DNA of 64,000 bases from positions 62,001 through 126,000 of the forward strand of contig JAULSR010000002.1 in NCBI GenBank assembly GCA_030512295.1, given 5' to 3'. Shown in pieces: positions 34,837-46,866 of this stretch. The stretch is from Bombardia bombarda. Taxonomy: Eukaryota > Ascomycota > Sordariomycetes > Sordariales > Lasiosphaeriaceae. The first letter of the stretch is position 1, and each line of letters starts with the position of its first letter. The position numbers were made by a program, and so were the translations under genes. Under the pieces are notes generated by a model that was not told where the DNA came from, did no database searches, and was given only the letters and a program-made list of their open reading frames with translations.

Positions 34837-37517
34837 ATGCCAATTCTGCCTCTTCCCGAGGCTACCGGCCGCCGTTTGGCCTCGACCCTTGCAATCCCTT
34901 CCGCAGTAATGCTGATCAAGGAGTTATTAGAGAACGCTATCGATGCTGAAGCGACATTCGTTGAGGTGCTCGTGTCTCCAAACACAGTGGACAGGATTGA
35001 AGTCAGAGACAACGGCAACGGCATACACCCTGAAGACTTTAGCTCTCTCGGCCGCCTGGGACATACCAGTAAACTCAGATCATTCGACGAGCTTACTACC
35101 ATCGGAGGTAGTAGCCTTGGATTTCGTGGTGTCGCATTAGCCAGTGCCAAGACCGTGTCAGAAGTATCGATAAAGACCCGGATGGCAACTGAGTCTGTTG
35201 GATCCTTTCTCTCCCTTCGTGGTGCCGAAGGGGCTGTTAAAGATGGCCACAAGCCTGCCCCGGTTGGTACAACCGTATGTGTTGTTGGCTTGTTTTCGGG
35301 AATTCCTGTGAGGCAACGACTTGCCATCAAAGAGGCAGGTAAGACCATGACCAAGATAAGAGATATGCTGAAGTCATATGCTCTTGCAAGACCTCGTGTT
35401 AAGCTGCAGCTCAAGGTGCTGGGCAATCCATCTACCACGTTTTCGTACGCCCCTCTACCGAATGCAGACTTTCGACACGCAGCCTCTCAGATCTTTGGCA
35501 GGGAGCTTACATCACAGTGCATATTCGTTGGATGTCCTTTGAGCGAGCAGATTGCTCAGCACGCGACCCATCAGTCTTCCGGAGATGGCACCAGCTTGGT
35601 TGTATTTGAAGGACTTATACCAATGCTCACCGCAGATACAGACAAGATATCGAGGGGTTTTTTCTTTTCTGTAGACTCACGCCCCATTTCGTCTACGAAA
35701 GGAACTGCCATGAAGCTCATCGCCGTATTCCGAGCAGTCTTCTGCCAAGCTATCGCATCATCGGGCTCAGACAAGACCGTCAGGAATTTATTCATTTTAG
35801 TAAACCTGCGATGTCCGCTTGGCAGCTATGATAATAATGTCGAACCTTCAAAAGATGATGTTCTCTTCTACGACGAGCAGCACGTACTTTCCCAGTTCGG
35901 AAAGTTTCTCGCGTCTAACTACTCTAAATCAATGCATGATTTCGACCGACGTCTTGCAGAAATCCCGAAGGAAGTGAGTCTCGAAACGCTTAGAGACCAG
36001 TCATGTGTTCCCTCCGAGGATAAATCGACGGCACAGGTAGGTTGATGCAAACGTTCAAATCGAGCAGCCATTGACAAACCAAACAGACAGTAAATCAGGC
36101 GAGCAGCTCTGCCACTGTGGACTCTGGATCTGCTATGGGACCTGCCCAGATGGCCACCGACAAGCAAAACACCGCAAATGAAGAACAAGAACAGAACACG
36201 GACTGCTCATGGAGAGTGGACATGTCTGCTGGTGACGGCCTTGACAGCAGTGATGATGATCAAGATGATGATGGTCGCCTCAGTTCCCCTAAGAACGCGA
36301 CTGATGACAACCTCGAAAGTATCAACACACCCGATGCCCATCATGAAGACAACGAGGGCAGTGGCATGAAAGGAACCAACCCCTGGACCACTGCCAAACT
36401 GACCGCACCACGCCGGGTCAACGAACTCCAGAGCACCAAACCGACACAAGCCCATCGTAATGAATCTCGACTGCCGCCAAAATATACAATTGATGAAGAC
36501 TCGAATAGAGGCGACCCACTGACTCTGCCAGTGACAGAACCGTCGGGCAGTCAAACCCACCCGCCTCATTTTCACGGTGGTGATATCGTACAATCTGAAG
36601 GACAAACACGTTGCAACGTCCCCGGAGGCGCATACCGAAAGCAGATTTCGAATCTCAAAGCTACCATAGGTACAGCAAGTTTTGACGCAAATCAGTATAA
36701 GTCTGGGTTCCATCATACTCGATCCCCATCTTCGAATGAAACTCATCGTGGCAGACAAGTCGCAAGAGTGCGTGAGACCCATGCCTATGGGGGTAATTCA
36801 AACCATCAAGCACAGACGAAATTATCCTTCAACAGAACTGGCACACAACAGAAACAGAGAAAGCACAAGATAGACTACCGTCACGAATCTCCAGATATCC
36901 TAGCTTTAGATGAGCCCATGGAAGCTTCCGCAGTCTACACAAGGACGACTCGACAATCCGACAGACACGGTAATGATGTAGCGATCAACCGTAAAGACTA
37001 CGGTAATATCGGATTTGAGAGTGCCTACGCTCATGCACTATCGTCGCAAGATTTTCTTCCAAACAAACCCCTGCTGTCCTGCGGGCCCCGAGCTGCCGAG
37101 GGTATAGGTCTAGGGGGCAACGCTTCTAACGGAAGAGAAGATGGATCATCGCCAATAGACAAACCAAGGAATGACGCAAGGTCATACTTGATCAAGAGAC
37201 AACGCTCCTCAGCAAGGAACCCGCACAAGAAGCTCAGGCGACTGAAAACAGATCTTCTGCCGCTGGAGACGACCGCAGAGGACTTTGTGACAATCAATCT
37301 AATGCTCAAACTGGAGGTGAACACATGCAATTTGGCAAGCCAGCTAGTGGATGGCGATGCATCATGTCTTGATATGTACTTGATGGATGGGGATTCCAAA
37401 ACCGGACTTGAAGAGTTGGCTGGAGTATCCGACCTGGAAACTCGACTGAAGAGTCTTTTGCCAAAAACGAACGACGGGGATCGCGGAGTGGAGTTGCTAC
37501 TTTCCAACACACAGTGA
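34837..37517 (+). CDS. MutL-family mismatch-repair protein, MLH2/PMS1-like
   Basis: MutL homologues are GHKL ATPases that act after MutS in mismatch repair and meiotic recombination. The start is the ATG at 34837 (MPILPLPEATGRRLAS). Two exons, 34837-36036 and 36087-37517, give 876 aa. The intron is 50 nt (GTAGGT, TTGAC branch, CAG). ATPase motifs are present: motif I ELLENAIDA, motif II DNGNGI, motif III GFRGVALAS (usually GFRGEAL) and motif IV GTTVCVVGLFSGIPVRQ. The transducer domain ends with NLRCPLGSYDNNVEPSKDDVLF. From about residue 390 the protein is disordered, Asn/His/Arg-rich and without the DQHA-type endonuclease motif. That favours an accessory MLH2/human-PMS1-like subunit over the PMS1 nuclease. 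The exact orthologue is an inference. The frame is intact. Confidence 0.88.
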
Positions 37518-39462
37518 GGTTAGGTCTAGAGAGAGTTTGCGAACCAACTCGTCTATAGCGATATGATGATGGACAAGTGGAACAAAGTGTAAGTTGGACG
37601 GAATTTCACCCGACTATTGCTACCTCTCTCCTGTATAACATCGGACAGGGACATGGCGACATCAGCTTCAATCAGCAAACTTTTAGCTGTACAGTGCATA
37701 TATAGCATTATTCTAGATAGCTAGGTGTCTACTGTTATACAAACAGCTTAATACTTAATACTGACTGCCGAACGAACTGCTGTACTGTGTAATTTGGGTG
37801 GTTGCTGCTTCCTGTAAGTTGTACAGCTTGAAGATTACCTTAGTTATCAGCGATCATGGATGATGGCTGCTGCTGCACCAATTCCTGAATTCAGATACTA
37901 CCTTTCTACTGTTGACGTGGGTATCCGGTTCCAGCAGGCCGGGATTCGTTGTTGAATCGTGACGTGTTTGTGGTCCGCGATGGTCGGTCGCATCCCCAGT
38001 TTGTATGACAGAACAGCAGGAGACACAGTACGTACTGAACATCGAGGATAAGTTGAATGTATATTAAACAGCTTTATAGGTATTTGTAACCAGGTCCAGG
38101 AATTCTGGTTTACTTTGAAAATACGGATAAGCTAATGCAGCCTGGGTGAGCGGCGGTAGGTTACAAGTGTATACGAGACGTTCCGCAGTTGTCAGAACTT
38201 GCCGGTTTGGGCTTTCATCGCCTTCTTTCAACGCTGTGCATTGGCTTATTGCGTCGCCTGTCGTCGCCCAATCGGTCGTGCTTCCCCACGCTTGCCTGCC
38301 GCACCACTTTGAAGGGCATAATACGGTACCTACCTACCTTAATGTATGTACATGTAGGTAATATACTTTCACTGACCGAGGTGGCTCAGGTACCCAAGGT
38401 AGGTAGGTTAGCTTGAGAACACCGACCAACCTCGCTCAGTAATGCCAAACATTCACAGCCTAATTGAACCACTTGGTCTGCTTACTTATCCAGTAATATA
38501 GATGTCAGTCGGCTCCAAAGCGGGCGAGTAAGTACCAAGTGAGGTGTCCGTTGTCTGGTCGAGAGGTCTGCGCCTTCCTCGTATCGTGAGTTCCTTACAA
38601 GGATAAGGGGGACGAAAGTCTCCGTAGCGCAGCGAGGTTTCACAACTAGCGTCTGGCAGGGGGCAGCTGTGCCTGCCACTTCGATGCCATTTTGGGTGGC
38701 AGTGAAGTGAAAGGTCCCACGTCATAGCCAACCAGAATAATATTTTGGTGGTACGTACTGAGTACAGAGGTACATCTTGGCTGCGTTACTAGTAGTGCAA
38801 CAGCTCCTTTTCGGTTAGACTCGCTGACAACATGGTTGGCTTCCCACCCGCTCTCCATCCAACGGGACCGCTCTTATCCTTGGAACGTCGCTGTATCTGG
38901 GCTGTTGAATGAAGTATCGCGACACTGGTGGTTCCTTTCTCCCCGTCCCCCTTCCAGGCCGCATCGACCGACCACACCCACGACCAAGCCACCTCGGAAG
39001 CGTTGCCATCAGTCCCATATCGGCCACTGAATAGCTGAGCCGGTACGAATACCTGCCGACAGACAGCTGGAGATATCTCTTCCAAGATGCGCAGCATGTA
39101 AGCTGGGTCGGTGCCGTTGTGCTGTCTGCTGTCGCTATTGCCGCCTGTCATTCGCTCGCTTCGTTTCGTCGTTTCGTCTTTGACCACCGCCAGGCGCTTC
39201 TTCAATCATGCGAGCAGCCCGTGATTCCAGCCGTCGAGCCTCGCCTTCCTCCGAGATCCGTCACCATTGCCATCACGGGAAACGAAATGCGCATCCCATC
39301 CCGGCCGCCATTATCGAGATGAGCGTCTCCTCTCGCACCTCGTTGGGGACATGGGATCGCCAACAAACACCGCCCCTTCATTCAAGTAGACGCAGTAATC
39401 GACGCTCGCCCTTCGCTTCCCGCCTTGCACGCCTTACACGCCTTGTGTCTCCGGCTTTCACA
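37518..39462. other. 1.9-kb intergenic region upstream of the channel gene
   Basis: I see no supported gene. TAGG/AGGTACCT motifs cluster at about 38326-38412. An in-frame ATG at 39208 could extend the channel protein by 85 residues, but the signal peptide at 39463 argues against it. Confidence 0.65.
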
Positions 39463-42400
39463 ATGAAGTGGGCGCTCTTGCTACTTCTCTTTTTGCGGCC
39501 TGCCGCTGCCGCCTTCGTTGCTTTTGAAAACTGCCTCGACGACTCGTACAAAAACTTCGAGCCGACTCCGCTGCAGTGGGTGCCTGTGACTTTCGACGCC
39601 TCGTTCGACACGGAGGATCCCAAGCATACCCTCCGGCTGACCATGTGGGGGAACGTGAAGGGCTCCTCGACCAATGTCACTCTACCGCCTGCCAACAGTT
39701 CGGACTGGACCGATCCGACTAAGCTCGATGGCAAGATACTGGACGAACCAGAACCGAATGCGCCAAACCCAAAGCTCACAACCCTCCACAGTAAAATCGA
39801 TGTCCTCACATATGAGCCCTGGAGCCAGAACACAAACTTTTGCAACGCATCACTGTTGAATGCTTCGTGCCCTCTTGCTCCTGTCTTCGGGGCGAACGCA
39901 ACGTAGGTCATAGCGCGCCACTGTCAATACTCTCCTCCATGCCCCCCTCTGCTGAGAAGAATATCAACAAGTACTAACCTCGAGTTCCTACCCGCTATAG
40001 ATCACTCCCACACCTTCCGTATGTCACCATGACCAATGACTTCTACTCATCCTACGCATTCGCCTCCTTCTCAGCTACCTTCTTGATCATATCTGGCAAT
40101 GCACAGGGCACCAATCTTGGTTGTGTCTCGGCCACCATCACGCCAGATCTCGGTAATCTGGTTTGGATGCTAAAGTTCTTGCCCCTACTCGTCCTCATAT
40201 TTGTTGGCGTCGCCACTGTTTTTGCCGGTGTCTTTAGTCCATGGGGGTCGACTGATATCTTTCACTGGACTTCCAACTATGGCCGCGACGCCGACTTGCT
40301 TCGTCTGGTTACTCCCGGGTTTGGTGATTGTCTACAATACATCCAATTTGTTGCGCTCACAGGTGGCTTGACCCTAAACTACCCGGGATTCTACCAGCCA
40401 ATTGTCAGCCAGGCGTCATGGTCGACACTGATGTTCAACCAGAGCTTCGTGAGCAAGGCTCCAGGCTGGAGCAGCCTGCAGGACGGTATATATATCACCA
40501 ATGGCTACTATGGATTGCAAGACCTGGCCCAGTTGGTTGGGATGCGCAATGTCGAGGATATATGGGCCGGCATGATGGTGTGGCTTCTGGTCATAATGGC
40601 CAGCATACTTGTCCTTGTCCAAGCTGGCTTCTTTGTCCAGTGGATTTACCGATCCGTGAAGAGGATTCCCGAGGAGGACCTTCGCGCCAAGAACATACCC
40701 TTTACCTTGGGGAACCTAGTGAGGATCGTCCTGAGCTACTTCTTGCTCCCCATCGTGGCCTTATCAACGTTTCAATTGGTGGTTTCCGGCACATCTCCGA
40801 CTTACGCAGTTGCCTTGGCTGTTCTAACGCTGATATTGATCATCGGGTTTGCAGCATGGCTCATCTACCTCATCACAAGAACAAAACCCAGGGCGTTCTT
40901 GTTTGACGATCTTCGCACCGTCCTTCTCTACGGGCCCTTGTACAACACATATTCCGACGAGGCGGCAGCCTTTGCATTGGTTCCCATTCTCCTGACCTTC
41001 CTCCGTGGAATTGCTATTGGGGCCGTCCAGCCGGCTGGAGTTGCTCAGCTTATACTTCTTGCAATCTGTGAAGTTGTCCATATCCTGACACTTCACGCCT
41101 TCCGCCCCTTCCATTCGCCCACCTCAATGAATGCCTACCACACTCTTTTCTCTGCTCTCCGTCTCATCACCGTCCTGTTGATGGTATCATTTATACCATC
41201 ACTTGGCGTCACAGAAGGCCCTAAGGGATGGATTGGTTATGCTATTTTGATCACCCACGCCGGTGTTCTCGTTCTCGGTTTCTTCCTAAACGCTGTGCAA
41301 ACCATTGTCGAGGTCGTTGCTCGAATGTTGGGGGCAGGCGGCGATGACATCCGCGGTCAGTCACGAGGTGGTCTCTCTAAAATCTTTGGCATGCGCCAGC
41401 TGTCCCGGCGCATGTCCCGACGTGACGCTGGACCTTCCAGACAAAGCCAGTTATCTAACTCGGCAATGTTGGATATCGATGAAACAGCCAAGGCCGGGTA
41501 CATCATGCCGGGTGGCCGTCTTAGGAGCGAGTCGGCGGGAAGCATGGGTATTTTGATGGGTCATCACCAAAGAAGCTCCTCTGGGTTGGATAACCTCAGC
41601 CTCGACACCCCAGGACGCAATTTTGACAATGGGGGGAGCATGTTTACACCCACCACGCCGGCGGGTGAGGCCAGCACGTTCTCGTTCCTGCCATCACCTG
41701 GCGGCCCGCAGTCTCGACATCAGAGTGGGCTGGGCATGCAGGCTTCTGACCCTTACTACCGGCCGCCAAGACAGCGACGTCAGACTCTGGATCTCGCCTC
41801 CTCTCCCACGGCTAAGGCGGGCGGATCATGGATTAGTGGTCCCTGGTCTCACCACCGACAAAGCCAGGCTGGTGGGGGGCCATTCAATGACCCCTTGGAA
41901 CTTGATGGCCAAATATCGAGAAGCGCTACACCAGCGCCCCACGCACATTCAACAGTGCCCTTTGCCCCAAGAACGGACTACTCGACTCGTGAAGTAGACT
42001 TCTACTACGGTGTACGGGGGCAAAGACTGAACTCGGATGCGCCTGGTCGCAAGCTGGGAACCGGCCCTGCCGATCCAACCGGACCGATGGCTTCTGCCGC
42101 CGGTTGGCTGCGTACCATGTTCGGGGGTAAGGGTAAGGAGAAGGCAAAGGGCTTTGAGGTTGTCAGGAGTTCGCGGATGCCGCCTGCTATGCGCGCTGAG
42201 GGAGGAGACTTTGAAGACGAGGCACTCCCTGCGGGTATACCCGTGGCAATGGGGGTACTACGGAATGGGCCGATCGAGTCGGATGACGAGGACGATAATA
42301 GAAAACCTAAGACCTCGCAACCACCGACGGCGGTGGCACCAGAAATTGATCTGTTGACTGCAGAGGGTGGGTCACATGATGACGACCTGGCCGACTTGGA

Positions 42401-42881
42401 AGCATCCAGAACCAAGCAGGGGGCCGTGACACCAGATGTCGGTCCAGAAATAAGCCTTGATGCGTCAAACAGGATTCAGTCCACGGCGCAACAGCATTCA
42501 ACGCAGCCCAGCGGGGAAGAGCAGCCGGCAGTTCCGCGGAAGAGCTCTAAGCGCGCTTCGTACCATTCCCGCAATCCTTCAGTTAATGTGGTCCAACCTA
42601 CACAGGCGTCGAGGTCCTTCGAGCAAGCCGACCTCACACCATCAGTCACAGCATCGTCTCGCCTTCCTTTTGAGCGCACTCCTTCGCAAAAGAGATTGTC
42701 CGGGTCGTCAATGGGAGCTACTACCGAGGATATGAGTCAGGTGGATGGGCACGAACGGTCTCATCTAAATGAAGAACGACCAGCAAGCTATGGCTTTGTT
42801 CATCAGGGAAGCATCAATAAAATTGACCGTGATGTCGACCTCTTGGGCAGCTCGGCTGAAGTGGTGGATGAGACACGGTGA
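39463..42881 (+). CDS. TRP-like ion channel with ML-like domain, calcium-related spray protein family
   Basis: Members are polytopic fungal membrane proteins linked to calcium homeostasis, hyphal growth and cell-wall integrity. Two exons, 39463-39902 and 40001-42881, give 1106 aa. The intron is 98 nt with a perfect TACTAAC branch. A signal peptide (MKWALLLLLFLRPAAAAF) is followed by an extracellular ML-like domain with paired cysteines and N-glycosylation sites (NVT, NSS, NAS, NAT). About nine hydrophobic segments follow, from WMLKFLPLLVLIFVGVATVF (nt about 40165) to ILITHAGVLVLGFFLNAVQTIV (nt about 41245-41310). The 500-residue C-terminal tail is cytosolic, Ser-rich and disordered. The start was chosen at the signal peptide rather than the upstream in-frame ATG at 39208. 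The G6 run at 41874-41879 is in frame here, unlike similar runs in other genes. Confidence 0.9.
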
Positions 42882-43383
42882 AGGCTTGCCGATTGCAGGT
42901 CCGTAGCCATTGCTACACGTTTCTTTCAATGACACACATCGACATGGGTTCTTTATACCAAGCAGACTTAGTCTCGGGACTGAGGTTATTTCGCATCATC
43001 ATATCTCTTTGATTTTTTTAATATTTTAATTTGCAATTGTTCAGCGTTGGCGTATCAAAATGGGGATAAGGGGCAATAGTCAATCCTCCTGTTCTTGGGA
43101 ATTTCCCCTTTTTAGTTCAGGGGATAGCTGATGCGGTCGACGAACGCTATGTTGGCCGAGCAAGGCGTAGGTAGATTAGACGGAGAAAGAACGATATCAT
43201 CAGGGAGGGCTGATGAAAACATGTAGCTGTCTGTTACTGTGTATCAATCTGGGCAGCACGCAAGCGTTTGTGCAGATAACAGCGCGAACTGGCACTGGCC
43301 AACAATTGTACTATATGTTAAAATCCTATATATCTTGCAAACCGCAAATGTGGAGAATGCTGATAGATACCTGATCCGCCACC
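42882..43383. other. intergenic between convergent genes
   Basis: This is an A/T-rich 3' flank. I see no gene. Confidence 0.7.
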
Positions 43384-44145
43384 TCATGCGCCTTGTGCCC
43401 GTGGAAGGAGGAGGGCAAGGTGAACTAAAGGCTCCTGCTCTGTCTTCGGCCCCTGTCCATGATTATTAGGACTAATTGTCTCTGTATAACCGCACCGTTT
43501 GTATAGCAAGATAGCGGTGGCGTTGTTGTGCATCACATTTACCGTCAAGTGGCAGTCCCTGTTTTGAGAAGTGGTTTGCGAGTGAGCTGTTCGCGCTGCC
43601 TCTTGCAGGAGTTGCACGGCGATGCCCTGGCGCCGGGCTTCGGGGGCCGTCCACACCCCGGTGATTTCCCAATGCATCGGCACGTCAGAGTCGTTGTCGA
43701 TGTTGGGGCGGGGGAGACGAAGATGGTCAGGAGAGACGGGTATGGGTCCCCACAAGGTTGCTGAGGAAAGTACTGATGTTGTCTTCTTCTGCTCCCCGCC
43801 ATGTTTGTCGATGTAGTCATCGGTATGGACGACAGCAACAAATGTAGTGGCTAGCGGGTTGAGGAGGCGCGCGGCCCATTCGTTATCTTTAAAGGCGGCT
43901 TCTCGTGCGTAGTTTGAGCCAAAGGCTGTGTTTGCATGTAGATTGTGATTGCATTCACCGTGAGCAAGTGGGAAACCTGCGGAAAAGTAACCTGGGCAAA
44001 AATACGTGTGGTGTATGTGTATATTGTGGCCAGACTTACACGATGGATCGCACTCCAAGGCCCTCAGGCGGAATGGTTTATACTTGCTCAGATAAAAGAC
44101 GATGCCGTCCTCGGTCAGCGGTATGACCTTGATATCACACTTCAT
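43384..44145 (-). CDS. GNAT-family N-acetyltransferase
   Basis: The protein would transfer acetyl from acetyl-CoA to an amine on an unknown substrate. The start is the ATG at 44145-44143. The best model has two exons on the minus strand, 44145-44040 and 43925-43384, giving 215 aa. It joins ECDPS to SFGSNYAREAAFKDNEWAAR, a very common pattern in this family (DPxSFGSxYxRE). The intron (43926-44039, GTAAGT..CACAG, 114 nt) is a multiple of three and has no in-frame stop, so the unspliced frame also reads through as 253 aa with a His/Cys-rich insert. The acetyl-CoA-binding motif is VWTAPEARRQGIAVQLLQEA, with NNATAILLYKRCGY near the C-terminus. The neighbouring minus-strand genes suggest no pathway. 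Confidence 0.86.
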   Translation of the reverse strand: MKCDIKVIPLTEDGIVFYLSKYKPFRLRALECDPSCKSGHNIHIHHTYFCPGYFSAGFPLAHGECNHNLHANTAFGSNYAREAAFKDNEWAARLLNPLATTFVAVVHTDDYIDKHGGEQKKTTSVLSSATLWGPIPVSPDHLRLPRPNIDNDSDVPMHWEITGVWTAPEARRQGIAVQLLQEAARTAHSQTTSQNRDCHLTVNVMHNNATAILLYKRCGYTETISPNNHGQGPKTEQEPLVHLALLLPRAQGA

Positions 44146-44426
44146 CTGGACAGATGAACAGAGAAAGTTGGATGGTTGAGAAGAGAGGGTGAGTGAGTAA
44201 TGGGTGACGATAACGGGTGGGTGTTGTCAAATACTAGAACTAGTAGGTAGGTACCTGGGCATTTAGGCAGCCAAGACGGGGCTGACTCGCAGAGATAGCA
44301 CACAGTTCAGTAAATAAAGTACTTTGTGGTAGCCATTGGCGCTGGTGAGATGAGTATACTTAGAAACTACCTAGGTGAATCTTTATGGGTATCATGTCGT
44401 GCACTTCATTACGAGTTAAAGGAAAA

Positions 44427-45355
44427 TCAAAAAGCATTTGCAACGGCGAATCCAGCAACTCCAGCCGCAACAGCGCCGACGAGTCCTCGTCCACAGGCAG
44501 CGGTAGGCCTGGCGGCGGCGTTGCCTGTGCCTGTACCGAAATAAAATCCACCGGCTGTCGTCCCTGTCATGGTGCACATACTGGGCTGCAGACCACTGCA
44601 GGCCACGCTCGACAAACTGCTGCCTATGGGGAGGGACGCGGCCGTGTCAGCAACAATGGTTCTGATCTATATAGACAGACATAGACGGATGCTCACATAT
44701 GCTGCTGGCGCTGGCGGTTCCGTAGTTGACCTGAGCGCCTCCCGTGACGGTAGTTCCGCCGCCGCCGGGGACGACGATGGTGACGCCGTAGGGGCCGGAG
44801 CCAAGCTGGCCATCCAGCTGGGACGTGCAGGCGCCATAGTTGGCGCTGCACTCGCTAACAGCCTGCGAGCAGGCGCCGGCATCGACAAAGTAGGTGGCGA
44901 TGTAGGGGAAAGAAAAGTAGGCGTTCGGGACGAAGGACACGGGCGCCGTTGTTGGCATGGGCGTCACGAAGCTCGCTGGGGCGGTGCCGGTGCATACGGC
45001 GCTGTGAGCGTTGTTTGAACCTTGTGAGTACGTACAGAATCAAGTTGTTTGGCTGAGCGGCTGCATGGCTCACTCACTTTGTCGGGCAACAAGCCGGGCT
45101 GTTGCTTGCATCAAGGGCGCACCTCTGGCCCGTTTGGCAACACACGCCATTGAAGACAGCTCCCTGATCTGCGCAGCTAAAGAAGTTTGCGATGCACCCT
45201 TGTCCCTGGCTGCTTTGTCTCTTTGCGATTGGCTTTGCCGTCTCGACCGGCTGGAAAGGCTGTCGTTGCTGGATGGCGCAGACAGAAGTAGCAAATGCCA
45301 ATATCAAGAGAAGGAGGATATGCCAGTCGGTGGCGCGCCCTTGTTGATTTCTCAT
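44427..45355 (-). CDS. Cys-rich secreted protein with GPI-like C-terminus
   Basis: I recognise the type (fungal cell-surface proteins opening with CxANFFxCADQGAxFNGxCC) but no named function. The start is the ATG at 45355-45353. Three exons on the minus strand, 45355-45078, 45001-44697 and 44623-44427, give 259 aa. Introns are 76 and 73 nt; the second has a TGCTGAC branch. A signal peptide (HILLLLILAFATSVCA) is followed by a KR pair (IAKRQS) and a compact Cys motif, then CCPTNAVCTGTAPASF across the first junction. The FVPNAYFSFPYIATYF block, a Gly/Thr-rich part and a second Cys cluster (SICSSLSSVACSGLQPSMC) follow. It ends in a hydrophobic tail (GLVGAVAAGVAGFAVANAF), as expected for a GPI anchor signal. 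A cell-wall or surface role is an inference. Confidence 0.82.
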
Positions 45356-45843
45356 CTTCACTGAAGAGATGGATGGTGTGGGAAGGAAGGAAGCAAAAGC
45401 ACCAGTTCGTGATGCGGTACAAGAGCATGAAGAGAAGAAAATGAATTGATGAGACGAAACTGAACTCGAAGCAGCCTCGGGAGTTGCCGAGTTGAGCTGA
45501 GCCTCTGCTATACGACACACAATGGAAGGATTTATTTCCATGGAAACCTACTGGTGGTGAGCTGTTCAGCCACTGGGCGGTCTACCGTCTCGGGCACCAA
45601 AACCCAACCTACCAGCCGGCGACAAGGCCAGTAGCGTGATGTCATTGCCGACTGGCGGGTCGGCACAGCAACTTACGATACCTACCTAGTTCTAGATGGG
45701 TGGGTTGTGGCGGGGTAGTATCAGTGCAAAGCAACCCCGCGGGGAGCAACGATTCCAAATGCCAACCTGGATCATTGCCTGTTTGTATTGTACACGGTAG
45801 CGCAACCAGTATTAAGGCCTTGAGTATTTTGTCACCTACGGTC
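45356..45843. other. intergenic between two minus-strand genes
   Basis: This is the promoter side of the Cys-rich gene and the 3' flank of the next. I see no gene. Confidence 0.7.
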
Positions 45844-46866
45844 TTAACCCCCGCGCAGGTGGCCCAGAATGGCGCGGAGCCGCAAGAGGGCGGTTGGCAC
45901 AGGAGGCTTTGCGTCTCCAGCCGCGCCTGTCTCACTCTCCTCCAGCCGCTTGACCTCGACCCGGGCCTGCTCCACCAAGGCACCCAGGTCGCCCCAGACT
46001 TCGTCGTGATATTCCGTCAGGACACGGGACCACTGCCCAATCCACGTCTGCCAGCCTTCGTCCGTGTCGACTGCTCCCAGGTGCAGCGACGCCTCACTAA
46101 TCGCCGCGCCGGACATCGGTTGACGCAGAAATTCGGGTATGAAATTGAGCGCATTGTCCCACGCCATGGGCGAGATGCTGTGGCCCAAGTCCGACCCTGA
46201 CCCCGACCCTTCGCCAAACAAGGCTCTGCGCAGACTCAACATATCGCCGGCTGATATAGTCTCGTCCTCGACGTAATCCTGTTCCACGTCACCATGGCTG
46301 TTGCCGCAGAGCAGAGCTACGACACCGTCGCCATCGTGTGCCTCCTGTTCTGCGACTGACGGCGATGTCCGTCCGGTTTCCCTCATCATAGTGGATGGCT
46401 CTACACCACCACCAGCAAGAGGCCGTTGCCATGCTTCGTCATGGTCGACAGCCCCCAGCGTCGGCTGGTATGGACTTGTATCGTCCAAGAAGGCTGCGAA
46501 ATCTGCCTCCTGGCTGGCTATGTGCTCACGCGTTTGGTTTGGTCTCAAGGCCTCGCCAGCCGACAGGCTTGGCCGAGCTTGGAGAGAACTCTCCCCAGGC
46601 CTCGACGAGAGCTCACCCGTACGAGAAGTATCCCCCTTTTGGCTGCCACCCAACTGAGAGAGTCCCTCGGCTGTAGGGGGTGCTGAGAGTAGAGCAGAAG
46701 GTAGCGATGTTGCTGATCTTGCGATGCGGGACAGCAGCCCATTACTCTCCTGCATCTCCCCTCCCTGACCATCAGTGCTGGTACCAGAAGTGAACGCGAC
46801 TTCCTGATCGCTTGCACGTTGTTTCCCTTTTTCCTTTGCCCCCTTTTCCGGAAAACCGTCTCCCAT
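45844..46866 (-). CDS. hypothetical protein
   Basis: I do not recognise it. The first ATG of the open frame is at 46866-46864 (MGDGFPEKGAKEKGKQ), giving 340 aa in one exon. The N-terminal two thirds is polar and disordered. The C-terminal part looks folded: about residues 230-335 contain SPMAWDNALNFIPEFLRQP, two GAVD[TH]D[ED][EG]-type motifs (one at about residue 136, another at about 265), Trp-rich text (GWQTWIGQWSRVL) and a Leu-rich helix ending LLRLRAILGHLRG. No membrane segment or enzyme motif is visible. It is real by length and composition, but the function is unknown. Confidence 0.65.
   Translation of the reverse strand: MGDGFPEKGAKEKGKQRASDQEVAFTSGTSTDGQGGEMQESNGLLSRIARSATSLPSALLSAPPTAEGLSQLGGSQKGDTSRTGELSSRPGESSLQARPSLSAGEALRPNQTREHIASQEADFAAFLDDTSPYQPTLGAVDHDEAWQRPLAGGGVEPSTMMRETGRTSPSVAEQEAHDGDGVVALLCGNSHGDVEQDYVEDETISAGDMLSLRRALFGEGSGSGSDLGHSISPMAWDNALNFIPEFLRQPMSGAAISEASLHLGAVDTDEGWQTWIGQWSRVLTEYHDEVWGDLGALVEQARVEVKRLEESETGAAGDAKPPVPTALLRLRAILGHLRGG

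Noticed and set aside
39208..39462. Upstream in-frame ATG giving the TRP-like channel 85 more residues
   Set aside because: It would bury a clear signal peptide; the extension is Arg/Ser-rich with no conservation that I recognise.
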